From: Zhongshania sp.
GTDB taxonomy: Bacteria; Pseudomonadota; Gammaproteobacteria; Pseudomonadales; Spongiibacteraceae
Direction of reading: 5' to 3'
Assembly: GCF_029212375.1 (NCBI RefSeq)
Contig: NZ_JARGNU010000002.1
Location: 286,260 to 350,259 of the forward strand
Length of the DNA stretch: 64,000 bases
Under the pieces are notes generated by a model. That model worked only from the letters and a program-made list of their open reading frames with translations. It made no database searches and was not told where the DNA came from. Within the stretch, counting starts at the first letter, position 1, and every line of letters begins with the position of its first letter. This document shows positions 51,283 through 59,409 of this stretch, piece by piece. The position numbers and the translations under genes are program-made.

Positions 51283-52472
51283 ATTCAGCCTCTAAATACC
51301 CTGAGAAAAACACCGCCATTACCGGCATAGGTCAGTCTGAGATTTCTCGCGGCAGCAGTAAAACTGGCCTAGAGTTGACGGTCGATGCCTGTATGGAAGC
51401 GATCACTAACGCAGGTTTGAGCCGAGCCGATATCGACGGCATCGCCACCTGGCCAGGTGCAGATTACAATGCCTCGGGCTTTTCGCCGGTAGGTATTCCC
51501 CATATTCAAGACGCGCTGCGCCTAGAGTTGAACTGGTATAGCGGCGCGCCTGAGGGGCCGGGTCAATTCGCGGCAATTTTTGATGCAATCGGCGCCATTG
51601 CCGCAGGGCTGTGTAAGCACGTACTTGTGTTTAGAACCTTGACTGAAGCCACTGCCCGTAAAACCGCCTTCGCCAATGCGCTAATGACATCAGGCCAGCG
51701 CGACCACGGCCTTTTTCAGTGGTATTCGCCGTATCACACCTATGCGGCGGCGATTCAGCAGGCCATGTATTTTCAGGCTTATGTGCATAGGTCGGGTATA
51801 CGCGAAGAGCAATATGCGCAGATTGCGCTTAACGGACGTCGCAATGCCGCGCTTAATCCTAAAGCGGTGTACCGCAGCCCGATGAGCTTGGAAGACTATT
51901 TGGCATCGCCAATGATCTCGACGCCAATCCGCATGTTCGACTGCGATGTGCCCATCGACGGCTCTACCGCAATTATTATTTCGCGCTGGGACTGCGCCCA
52001 AGACCTGCCGAACAAGCCGATTAAGATCGAAGCGATTGGCAGCAGCATGGCCTACCGCAATTCCTGGACTCAGCTCGACGCACTGGATACCCAAGCCCAG
52101 CCCAAAGTCGCCGAGATGATGTGGTCGCGCACTGATTTAAAACCCAAGGATGTCGACTTTGCCGAGTTATACGACGGCTTTAGCTTCCACTCCATTAACT
52201 GGTTAGAAAACTTTGGTTTTTGTGAACGCTACGGCGCGGGTGACTTTATCGATGGTGGCCACAATATAGCGCTAGACGGCATGCTACCAATAAACACCAA
52301 CGGCGGTGCGCTTTCGGCTGGTCGTATGCACGCCTATGGTCAGGTGCACGAGGCCTGCTTGCAGTTGTGGCGCGGGGCTGGGGAGCGCCAAATAGCAAAA
52401 CCTCTAAACGTAGCCGCACTGTCGACGGCGGGCGGGCCGCTGGCGGGGGCAATGTTGTTAACCGTAGATTAG
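51279..52472 (+). CDS. SCP2-type thiolase/lipid-transfer protein, probable retro-aldolase subunit
   Basis: 397 residues with a thiolase fold (ITGIGQSEISRGSSKTGLEL at the start). The usual nucleophilic Cys is absent: the loop reads SGAPEGPGQF. The segments ELYDGFSFH and GRMHAYGQVHEA supply Tyr and His near the active site, as in Ltp2-type aldolases. With the overlapping DUF35 partner it probably cleaves a beta-hydroxy acyl-CoA side chain by retro-aldol reaction rather than thiolysis. Its stop overlaps the end of the convergent MarR gene by 4 bp. Confidence 0.87.
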   Translation: MNSASKYPEKNTAITGIGQSEISRGSSKTGLELTVDACMEAITNAGLSRADIDGIATWPGADYNASGFSPVGIPHIQDALRLELNWYSGAPEGPGQFAAIFDAIGAIAAGLCKHVLVFRTLTEATARKTAFANALMTSGQRDHGLFQWYSPYHTYAAAIQQAMYFQAYVHRSGIREEQYAQIALNGRRNAALNPKAVYRSPMSLEDYLASPMISTPIRMFDCDVPIDGSTAIIISRWDCAQDLPNKPIKIEAIGSSMAYRNSWTQLDALDTQAQPKVAEMMWSRTDLKPKDVDFAELYDGFSFHSINWLENFGFCERYGAGDFIDGGHNIALDGMLPINTNGGALSAGRMHAYGQVHEACLQLWRGAGERQIAKPLNVAALSTAGGPLAGAMLLTVD

Positions 52473-52951
52473 TAGGCGCCGTCAGTATTGCTGAGGTGGT
52501 TGATCGCCTTATTGAGCACGCTGATCGCCGCCTTAAGTTCGTCGTTACTGAGGGGTAATGGGTGATCTGCCTGCAGTTGATTGTGCGTGCGCCGCACTTT
52601 TTCAAATTCCTTGCGGCCCTCTGCGCTAACGGCGATCAGTTTTGATTTGGCGTGGTAGGGGTTGTCAGAAAGTTCAAGCAAACCTTTTTTGGCGAGTAAA
52701 TTAACCAAGCGGCCCACGCCTTGACGACTTTGGCCAATTTCTTTTGCCAACTGAGACGCTGTCATCGGCTGGTCGCTGGCGGCCAATACGCTTAAGGCCA
52801 AGCTACCCGCGCGGGTAAGCTTGGATTTATCTAGCGACACTTCGGTGTCTTTCAGTAATAAGCCGTTTAGCTTAAATACGTGCAGCCGAAACTCGGTGCT
52901 CAAGTCAGCATTGTCCGCTTTTGATACGCTTTCTAAAGCCTGCTTTGTCAA
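52469..52951 (-). CDS. MarR-family transcriptional regulator
   Basis: 160 residues with a winged helix-turn-helix (QPMTASQLAKEIGQSRQGV, then LVNLLAKKGLLEL). It is divergent from the kinase-like gene at 53162 and convergent with the thiolase gene, sharing its last 4 bp. A candidate operator/promoter is at 53065-53105. MarR proteins usually respond to small aromatic or CoA-linked ligands; the ligand here is unknown. Confidence 0.9.
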   Translation of the reverse strand: MTKQALESVSKADNADLSTEFRLHVFKLNGLLLKDTEVSLDKSKLTRAGSLALSVLAASDQPMTASQLAKEIGQSRQGVGRLVNLLAKKGLLELSDNPYHAKSKLIAVSAEGRKEFEKVRRTHNQLQADHPLPLSNDELKAAISVLNKAINHLSNTDGAY

Positions 52952-53064
52952 AAATCACCTCAAAATAACCGGTCGATGTAGCGCTATGCTAATGGCTGCA
53001 CTGCGCGGTAAGCCACCGCATTTTGGCCGATCTTGGTCGCCAATACCATACGCTTAATGGATTT

Positions 53065-53105
53065 ATGTAAACTAGTTGACACTTGGTGATATGTTTACAT
53101 ATTAT
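53065..53105 (+). promoter_or_regulatory. Promoter with inverted repeats upstream of the kinase-like gene
   Basis: TTGACA (53076-53081), 18-nt spacer, TATTAT (53100-53105). The inverted repeat ATGTAAAC (53065-53072) / GTTTACAT (53093-53100) flanks the -35 box. A second dyad, ATATGT-TT-ACATAT (53089-53102), overlaps the -10 box. A repressor such as the divergent MarR could block this promoter. Confidence 0.5.
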
Positions 53106-53161
53106 TGTTGTCAGTTGTCGGCAATCACAATAGTAATAAAACCATCGCAAGGAATAAGCCT

Positions 53162-54358
53162 ATGTCAGCGCACACAATTAATCATTTAGAAAATACTGAT
53201 GCCTACCATGAGGATGCATTGAATAGTTTGACTGCCGCTGATGTAGCGCTCGCCCATGCCCCCGCCTTGGCAATCGACGGCCCGCATTTTCTCACCGACG
53301 TTAACGAAGCCTTTGTGGAATCAATACTGTCGACTGGCGGCGCTAAACTGAGCTCCATGGCAACGGCCGACGAACATTCTGGCATGACGAGCAGACAGAA
53401 ATGGACGCTCAACTGGGACGCTGCCGGGCAAAGTGCAGGCCTTCCCAAGGCGATATTCGTGAAGTCGACACCGCCAGAGCCCGCCCACAGAGAAATGCTG
53501 TCGGTGTTGCATATGCAGGAACTTGAGGCGCGTTTTTATAACACCATTCAACCAGAAATCGCGGATATTGCGCCGCGCAGTTTTTATTCGGAATTTTACG
53601 CTGGTGGGCGTTTTCTCATTGTTTTAGAAGACCTCGAATCCTCGGCGAGTAAGCCGTATTGGATTCGTGACAAGGCCAGTATTGAGCATGTTAAGGCGGT
53701 AGCGATAAGCCTCGCCAAATTGCATGCTAAGTTTTGGCAGTCGCCGCGTCTTGAAAGCGATTTGCGCTGGGTAAGACCACGCACTTGCCGCTATGGCTGG
53801 CCGTGGCTCAATGGCTTGAATAAGAGTGTACGAGCGGCCTTTGCCGAAACCGCCAGCGAGATATTACTGCCGGAAACCTCCAGGTCTATGCTGCAAGACT
53901 GGAGCCTCGGCGCCGATGCGGTGTTCAAATATATGGATACACTGCCAAGCACTGTGTTGCACGGCGACTCCCATCTTGGCAATACCTTTTCTTACAGCGA
54001 CGGCAGCGCTGGGCTATTTGACTGGCAGGTTGTGTTCAGTGGTCACGGCTTAAGAGATTTCGCGTATTTTCTGTTATCTGCAATCGACGAAGACGACCGC
54101 AAGCTACACGAAAAGTCCATATTCAATCTTTATATCGACACCCTGCGGGATTTGGGCGTAGCTATTAAAACCGATGAGGCATGGAATCTTTACTGCCTCT
54201 TCGTGCTAGACCATTGGGATGCCAACATCACGGCGTTTGTGCATGGCAGCTACAACCACGACACCGCAGCGCTGGAGCGCGGCTTAATCGCAACTAATGG
54301 TTCCATTGTAGAGAATGACATTGCTGGGCGTTTATCGAGCTTAATGAAAAAATTATAA
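53162..54358 (+). CDS. Phosphotransferase-family protein (CHK/ecdysteroid kinase-like)
   Basis: 398 residues from ATG 53162 with AAGGAA upstream; upstream in-frame codons overlap the promoter. The Brenner-type catalytic motif HGDSHLGN (His267 onward) and the DWQ metal motif identify an aminoglycoside phosphotransferase-fold kinase; overall it resembles the ecdysteroid-kinase/CHK group. Relatives in bacterial catabolic clusters are thought to phosphorylate hydroxylated lipid or terpenoid intermediates, or to work with ACAD10-like dehydrogenases. It stands alone, divergent from the MarR gene. The substrate is not known. Confidence 0.85.
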   Translation: MSAHTINHLENTDAYHEDALNSLTAADVALAHAPALAIDGPHFLTDVNEAFVESILSTGGAKLSSMATADEHSGMTSRQKWTLNWDAAGQSAGLPKAIFVKSTPPEPAHREMLSVLHMQELEARFYNTIQPEIADIAPRSFYSEFYAGGRFLIVLEDLESSASKPYWIRDKASIEHVKAVAISLAKLHAKFWQSPRLESDLRWVRPRTCRYGWPWLNGLNKSVRAAFAETASEILLPETSRSMLQDWSLGADAVFKYMDTLPSTVLHGDSHLGNTFSYSDGSAGLFDWQVVFSGHGLRDFAYFLLSAIDEDDRKLHEKSIFNLYIDTLRDLGVAIKTDEAWNLYCLFVLDHWDANITAFVHGSYNHDTAALERGLIATNGSIVENDIAGRLSSLMKKL

Positions 54359-54526
54359 GTACTGAAACCGCCATCTTAAAGAGTAAAATTTACGATGACG
54401 GAGTGTCGTTCTAAATGAATGTTAATCGGTTTCCTGTTATGTCAAAACGCTATACAGTTGTGTTCAGATATAGTGAATTTATTTTTAAAATATTGCTAAT
54501 AATGAAATTAAAAAGTGAGGGGTGGT

Positions 54527-54862
54527 ATGAGCGTGTTTAAGGTTTTTTTAGCACTGTGTTGGTTAGCCATTGTATTTGTTACTGTGCAGGCTTTTAACCA
54601 GCAAGGCATGATTGCCGGTGAGCTGTTTGTGTCAGATATTCAGGCATTGAATTGGCGCGCCCAGTTTAATGTGGATTTTTTAGCGCATCTTCTGCTCTTG
54701 GGGAGCTGGGTAGCATGGCGCCATCGTTTTTCAGCTGCGGGGTTTGCGCTGGCTTTAGCCTGTGTGCTGGGCGGCGGACTGGTCAGTATGCTGTATATAC
54801 TGGTGGCCAGTGTTCGGGCTAAGGGCGATATGCAGGTTTTGTTGATGGGGCGCTCATCGTAG
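54527..54862 (+). CDS. Small integral membrane protein
   Basis: 111 residues from ATG 54527 (GTGAGGGG upstream). About three hydrophobic segments are visible: VFKVFLALCWLAIVFVTV, FLAHLLLLGSWVAW and AAGFALALACVLGGGLVSML. It resembles small DUF2834-like membrane proteins, but I am not certain of the family. It stands between the kinase-like and SatD genes with its own ribosome-binding site. Function unknown. Confidence 0.65.
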   Translation: MSVFKVFLALCWLAIVFVTVQAFNQQGMIAGELFVSDIQALNWRAQFNVDFLAHLLLLGSWVAWRHRFSAAGFALALACVLGGGLVSMLYILVASVRAKGDMQVLLMGRSS

Positions 54863-54877
54863 TAAGCGGCGGGTAAT

Positions 54878-54941
54878 TGGTTTAAATTTGCATATTATCT
54901 CAATATGGTTTAATTTCTGTATTTAAACTGATTTGGTTTAA
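54878..54941 (+). promoter_or_regulatory. Three TGGTTTAA octamers at exact 28-bp spacing upstream of satD
   Basis: TGGTTTAA occurs at 54878, 54906 and 54934. The last copy ends 1 nt before the satD ATG, where a Shine-Dalgarno would be expected and none is seen. The regular spacing suggests a binding array for an oligomeric regulator, possibly SatD itself through its C-terminal HTH. Confidence 0.5.
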
Positions 54942-54942
54942 T

Positions 54943-55584
54943 ATGAGCTATATAGCCCTTATTGGCGATATTGTCGCTTCAAAGTCTCTGTCAGATCGCG
55001 CTGCGGTGCAACGCCGTTTAACGCGGTGCTGTGCTGCGTTAAATAGCCGAGCCGACGGCCTAGGGATAATCTCGCCCTTTACCGTGACCTTGGGCGATGA
55101 GTTTCAGGCATTGTTTGTTGCTGCCAAGGATATTTGGCCGTGCATTGCTGAAATTGAGGCCGAGATGTATCCGGTGCAGATTCGTTTTGCCCTCGGGCTG
55201 GGAGATATTGCCACCGACATCAACCGCGAAGCAGCCTTGGCGATGGATGGCCCAGCGTTTCATCGTGCCCGCGCGGGAATTGAAACGATGAAAAAAGATA
55301 AGGTGCGCTACCGGCTGCTGGGATTGCATCGTGGCGAAGGCCTTGTTCGTCACAGTCTTGATATGCTGTCGCATAATCGTGATAAGTGGCAGCAGAATCG
55401 CCATCGAATTCTCTCTGCGCTTTTACAGCAGCAGTCGATTAACGATATTGCCACCAAGCTGGGTGTGTCTGAACAGGCGGTGTATCGGAATATTCGCGAC
55501 GGTGACTTAGAGAGCGTGATAGGGCTGATGCATGAAATTGGCGTACTGATGACTGAAAGTTTGGAACAAGCGAATGAGCACTGA
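54943..55584 (+). CDS. SatD-family protein with C-terminal HTH
   Basis: 213 residues. The N-terminal part matches the SatD family (IALIGDIVASKSLSDR; TLGDEFQALF). The C-terminal 60 residues form a helix-turn-helix (INDIATKLGVSEQAVYRNI). The biochemical function of SatD proteins is not established; the name comes from the streptococcal sat operon. It overlaps the following membrane-protein gene by 11 bp, as SatD genes often do with a membrane partner. The upstream octamers suggest autoregulation. Confidence 0.85.
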   Translation: MSYIALIGDIVASKSLSDRAAVQRRLTRCCAALNSRADGLGIISPFTVTLGDEFQALFVAAKDIWPCIAEIEAEMYPVQIRFALGLGDIATDINREAALAMDGPAFHRARAGIETMKKDKVRYRLLGLHRGEGLVRHSLDMLSHNRDKWQQNRHRILSALLQQQSINDIATKLGVSEQAVYRNIRDGDLESVIGLMHEIGVLMTESLEQANEH

Positions 55585-56326
55585 GTATTTAATTTACGCC
55601 ATTTTAATTTTGCTGAGCCGCTTGGTGTATTTGCGCAATGACGGCCCCCTAAGCCGCCGCGCAAATCTCTTGTTAAGCGCCGTGCAAGGTCTAGCGGTGT
55701 TATTGGTATTTACGTGGAATACGGCAGGAATGGCGAGCTTGTTCGCCGTGGTGCTGGTGGCCTTGGTTAATCTCGGTTTAGAGCGTCGCCTCGATCTGAG
55801 TAAGGGTTATCGCCTTATTACGCTATTCATTCTGCTGTTATTGCCAGACTACGCCGCGTCTTTTGGTGATCGCTTTGAATTACAGCCCTGGGTACTGACG
55901 GTGAGTGCGCATTTGCAGTCGCATCTGTCGATATTGCAGTGGCCGCGCTATACCGGTGCCGATCAAATTGGCTTAATCGTTTTTGGTTTATTAATACTGG
56001 CCAACGAAGTGAATATTTTGTTGCGGGCGGTATTCCATCATTGCCACTTAGAACCCAAACCCGCAGCGGCAGATCGTGTTGACGGTGCAATTGATAATGC
56101 CGAATACAATGCCGGCAGGGTGATTGGCTTTTTAGAGCGCTGGCTGATGTTTATGATTATCTTTCAGACCGGCGAGTTTAGTGCCTTAGCGTTTATTATT
56201 GCCGCGAAAGGCCTTGCGCGAATGAAGCAATTGGAAGACAAACAATTTGCCGAATATATGCTGATTGGCACTTTTGTGTCGGCGTTGGCGGCGATTATCG
56301 TCGGCAGTAGTTTGGCGGCAATCTGA
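55574..56326 (+). CDS. Polytopic membrane protein coupled to SatD
   Basis: 250 residues with about six predicted transmembrane helices (for example YLIYAILILLSRLVYL, LITLFILLLLPDYAA and a C-terminal FVSALAAIIVGSSLA). It overlaps satD by 11 bp, so translation is coupled. The partner of SatD in many genomes is a DUF3307-type membrane protein, which this may be. Function unknown. A strong bidirectional terminator follows. Confidence 0.75.
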   Translation: MSTEYLIYAILILLSRLVYLRNDGPLSRRANLLLSAVQGLAVLLVFTWNTAGMASLFAVVLVALVNLGLERRLDLSKGYRLITLFILLLLPDYAASFGDRFELQPWVLTVSAHLQSHLSILQWPRYTGADQIGLIVFGLLILANEVNILLRAVFHHCHLEPKPAAADRVDGAIDNAEYNAGRVIGFLERWLMFMIIFQTGEFSALAFIIAAKGLARMKQLEDKQFAEYMLIGTFVSALAAIIVGSSLAAI

Positions 56327-56355
56327 TTTTGTAACTGCGTAAATTTAGCATTGCT

Positions 56356-56397
56356 CCGCTCGCCCTCAGCACAATTGGGTGTGCCGAGGGCGAGTGG
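56356..56397. terminator. Bidirectional terminator hairpin
   Basis: A stem of about 18 bp with a single A-C mismatch and one wobble pair (arms around CTCGCCCTC and GAGGGCGAG, then GCACA/TGTGC) and a 6-nt loop, between the convergent membrane-protein and patatin genes. There is no long T-tract, but the stability and position support termination in both directions. Confidence 0.7.
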
Positions 56398-56404
56398 ACT
56401 CAGG

Positions 56405-57886
56405 TCAATGAATCATAAAGCGCTGTATGCCCTTTGGCTGGTCTACTTTAACCAGTAACTCATCTAACTTTTGGCTCAAACACAGCGAGTTTCTGGTTTG
56501 GGCTAGACGCGGCCACACCGAGCGCCGGCCGGCTAAAATTAGATTTTCGATATCATTTTCTTTGTACATAAACAGGGTGTTGCCGCGGCGGTAGCTGTTG
56601 CGGTTTAGCATAAAGTTAATGTCGCCGGTGTACTCCTGATCTAGCAGGTGATAACCGGTAGAAATTAAGTTACTGAGCGGCGCTGTTCGTGGTGACTTTT
56701 CCAAGGTGGTCTGACTTAGCTTTAGCACTTCTAAGCTGATGTTATGCACGAAGCGTCCCGCTGCCGCTTTTAGGCTATTACTGTGTAGCGCAGGCTCTTT
56801 GGCAAAGGGTAGGGCCAGCGGGTTGATTAAACTGACCAGCGAGTGATTCACACCGTATAAACGCGCTAGGCGCTTGGCAGGCAGGTCTTGGGTCATTGAG
56901 CCGTCTACCCAGCGACGACTGGGGAGGTAGGGTTTTAGTTTGCCTTGGGTATCTTTGCATTCTAATTGGACAGATTCGATCATACCGGGCACTGCCGATG
57001 ATGCCATGGCGGCCGAGCGCAAAGTGACGTTGGGTGCGGTTATGGCATTTAATAATCTGGCTTTTTGATGCCGCTCTACTGGCGCTACTGCGATATTGAT
57101 GTAGCGGCCAGTGTGTTCGTAGGCTTCTTGAAAAGTCATTTTTCCACAGAAGCTGTCGATGAGGTCGGCTCTTATTTGATTGGCGAGATTGCCTGATCTA
57201 TCGCGGATACTTGCCCATACTTGCTTGCCCTGAATTTCTGGATAGCGGTGTTTATCTAGATACCCAGCGGCTAGTTCCTGATCGGTGAGGGCGCCTACTT
57301 GCACGCATACCCAGGAGCCAGCGCTGGCGCCGGAGATCACATTGGGCAGACAGCCTTGCTCAGCTAGCTCGGCAACCACCCCGTGGTGAAAGTAAATTAA
57401 ACCCGCGCCGCCGCTTAGCATTAAGGCGGTTCTTCCGTAGCAGTGGCTTGCCCTGCGGATAAAGTCGACTTTTTCTACTTCGCTTAGACACCCCAGCGCA
57501 TCATTGCAAATGCAGTCTAGGGCGGCGAGCTGGAGGTCGATGTACTCTTCTATTAAATGCTTGGTGCCGACCAAACTGCGGTGATACAGGCGGGAACTGC
57601 CCATGCCCCCCATATTGCCGTGTACACCTTCATTAAGATGGAGTAACAAGGCTTTAGGGTCGCCATTTTTGAGCAGAGTGGTGAGCCGCGCGTGCCGGCG
57701 GCTAATCTCTTGGTAATCGTAGAGACGGCTGCGCTCTACCGCCCGCCACTGCTGCATGCCAGTTAACTTGTCATGCTTGGTTGCGAGCTCATGCCACTGG
57801 GAATAACTATTTGCCTCGGCAAGTGCTTCTGTCACCTTGGTGAGCTTGGCTGAATTGAATAGCGATAATACATTGCTATTTTTCAA
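56405..57886 (-). CDS. Patatin-like phospholipase with DUF3336 domain
   Basis: About 493 residues from TTG 57886, preferred because AGAGGGAG lies 7 nt upstream; an in-frame ATG at 57922 has no such site. The N-terminal DUF3336 domain (HELATKHDKLTGMQQW) precedes a patatin domain with oxyanion SGGAG, nucleophile GASAGS and the DGS Asp (RRWVDGSMTQDLP). Eukaryotic relatives (Tgl3/SDP1 type) are triacylglycerol lipases. The gene lies directly downstream of the WS/DGAT gene, so turnover of stored neutral lipid is a natural role. Confidence 0.88.
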   Translation of the reverse strand: MKNSNVLSLFNSAKLTKVTEALAEANSYSQWHELATKHDKLTGMQQWRAVERSRLYDYQEISRRHARLTTLLKNGDPKALLLHLNEGVHGNMGGMGSSRLYHRSLVGTKHLIEEYIDLQLAALDCICNDALGCLSEVEKVDFIRRASHCYGRTALMLSGGAGLIYFHHGVVAELAEQGCLPNVISGASAGSWVCVQVGALTDQELAAGYLDKHRYPEIQGKQVWASIRDRSGNLANQIRADLIDSFCGKMTFQEAYEHTGRYINIAVAPVERHQKARLLNAITAPNVTLRSAAMASSAVPGMIESVQLECKDTQGKLKPYLPSRRWVDGSMTQDLPAKRLARLYGVNHSLVSLINPLALPFAKEPALHSNSLKAAAGRFVHNISLEVLKLSQTTLEKSPRTAPLSNLISTGYHLLDQEYTGDINFMLNRNSYRRGNTLFMYKENDIENLILAGRRSVWPRLAQTRNSLCLSQKLDELLVKVDQPKGIQRFMIH

Positions 57887-57937
57887 TGGATTTCTCCCTC
57901 TAAGCTGATTTGCGAAATGCAATTATCAGCTTGGTAA

Positions 57938-59332
57938 TTAGGCATTTTTTATACCCTGTTGGGCTTCAAGCCGCTCTATTTCCTCTCGTAGATATATAGA
58001 TACTTTTTGTATGTGAGGCAGAATATCTGGGCAGGAGGTGAATGCAAAATCTAGGTTGCCGTTGTAACTGCTTACCGTAATATTGACGCCAGAGCCTTGG
58101 ATGAGAACCGATGGAATATACCAAGAGTCCATTTTCGCGCCATTAAAATACAGGGCTTCTTTTGAACCTGGTACATTGGAAATCAGCATATTACTGAAGC
58201 GCCGCGCGATGAGGTTTTCTTTTGAGGCTATGTCGAGCAGCGCTGGTAAGGTGGTTAATATCATCCACGCCTGCATGCCCTGAGTAGACATTTGCTGCAT
58301 ATGAGATTTTGCCTTAGTGCTGGCATCCATAACAAATTGCATGCGCTCGGCGGGGTCTTCAATATGGGTACCAATGGGCACGAGTAAATTGGCTAGGGCG
58401 TTGCCACCGCTCATTGACGCGTCTGCGCTCTTTAATGCCATGGGTACCGCAGAAACCAGTGATTTATCTGGCAGCTCATTAATTTCGCTTAAAAAGCGTC
58501 GAAAGGCACCGCCAATCAAGGTGAGCACGGCGTCGTTAATGGTTGCTCCTGGAATGGAGGCGGCTTTAACTCGCGCAATGGTGAGGCTTTGGGTCGCAAC
58601 GCGGCGGCGCCAAGTTAGCGGGTCGCCCATGGCTGACTTAGGCGCAGAGTAGGGGGCAATCAATTCGCTATCTTTTTGGGTGGCGGCATTGAGAGACTGC
58701 AGCGCAGCGGTGGCTAAGCTCTTTACGGAGCTGTAGTTGCTTTTTAGTTGGGTGCGCAAAACATCGGGAAGCAGGCGCGGGTTTTCTTTGATTTCTTTTT
58801 GCACGGAGCTGGGTAGGCCTACCGCCCAGAATGGCACCATATTGCGCTTTCTAGAATTGGTACTCAGCATACAGGTCTGCCAGCGCAGTGCGCGCATACC
58901 GTCGAACATGGCGTGGTGGCCTTTGGTTAAGATCGCAAAGCGACCGTCGTCAAAGCCTTCAATAAGATGGCATTCCCACAGCGGGCGTGAGAAATCCAGG
59001 GGCTGAGAGTGAATGTGAGACACCAGCTCGCCCAACTCTTTTTGGCCACCCGGTGCAGGTAGGCCCCAGCGGAAGAAATGCTGGTCGATATCAACATTAT
59101 CGAGGGTTTCCCATACCGGCGAAATTTTGCGTAGCAGTGAGTCTTGGTTGAGTTTCCAATTACACGGCGCTTCACTTATCGGCACGCTGCGCATGGAATC
59201 GTAGAGATCGCGAAGATAATTTGGCCCAGCACTTTTTGGCGGCGAAAATATCTGTAATCCGCAGCCGTGCCGAGGCGCGTCTTTGGACTCTGAGTGAACA
59301 AAAATTGCATCTAGCAGCCCTAATTTTTTCAT
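57938..59332 (-). CDS. Wax ester synthase/diacylglycerol acyltransferase (WS/DGAT)
   Basis: 464 residues from ATG 59332 with GAGGAAG upstream. The catalytic HHxxxDG motif is HHAMFDG at residues 139-145, and the PLW motif (RPLWECHLIEGF) is conserved. The enzyme transfers acyl groups from acyl-CoA to fatty alcohols or diacylglycerol, making storage wax esters or TAG at the inner membrane. It sits between a CoA-transferase gene and a patatin gene in a left-going run. The alcohol could also be a pathway intermediate such as a sterol or terpene alcohol. Confidence 0.92.
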   Translation of the reverse strand: MKKLGLLDAIFVHSESKDAPRHGCGLQIFSPPKSAGPNYLRDLYDSMRSVPISEAPCNWKLNQDSLLRKISPVWETLDNVDIDQHFFRWGLPAPGGQKELGELVSHIHSQPLDFSRPLWECHLIEGFDDGRFAILTKGHHAMFDGMRALRWQTCMLSTNSRKRNMVPFWAVGLPSSVQKEIKENPRLLPDVLRTQLKSNYSSVKSLATAALQSLNAATQKDSELIAPYSAPKSAMGDPLTWRRRVATQSLTIARVKAASIPGATINDAVLTLIGGAFRRFLSEINELPDKSLVSAVPMALKSADASMSGGNALANLLVPIGTHIEDPAERMQFVMDASTKAKSHMQQMSTQGMQAWMILTTLPALLDIASKENLIARRFSNMLISNVPGSKEALYFNGAKMDSWYIPSVLIQGSGVNITVSSYNGNLDFAFTSCPDILPHIQKVSIYLREEIERLEAQQGIKNA

Positions 59333-59409
59333 TTTCACTTCCTCTATGAAGACGCTTGAATCCGTTGCGATGAGCGGTATTTTTCTTGGATTCACTTTTG
59401 GGTTAAAAA

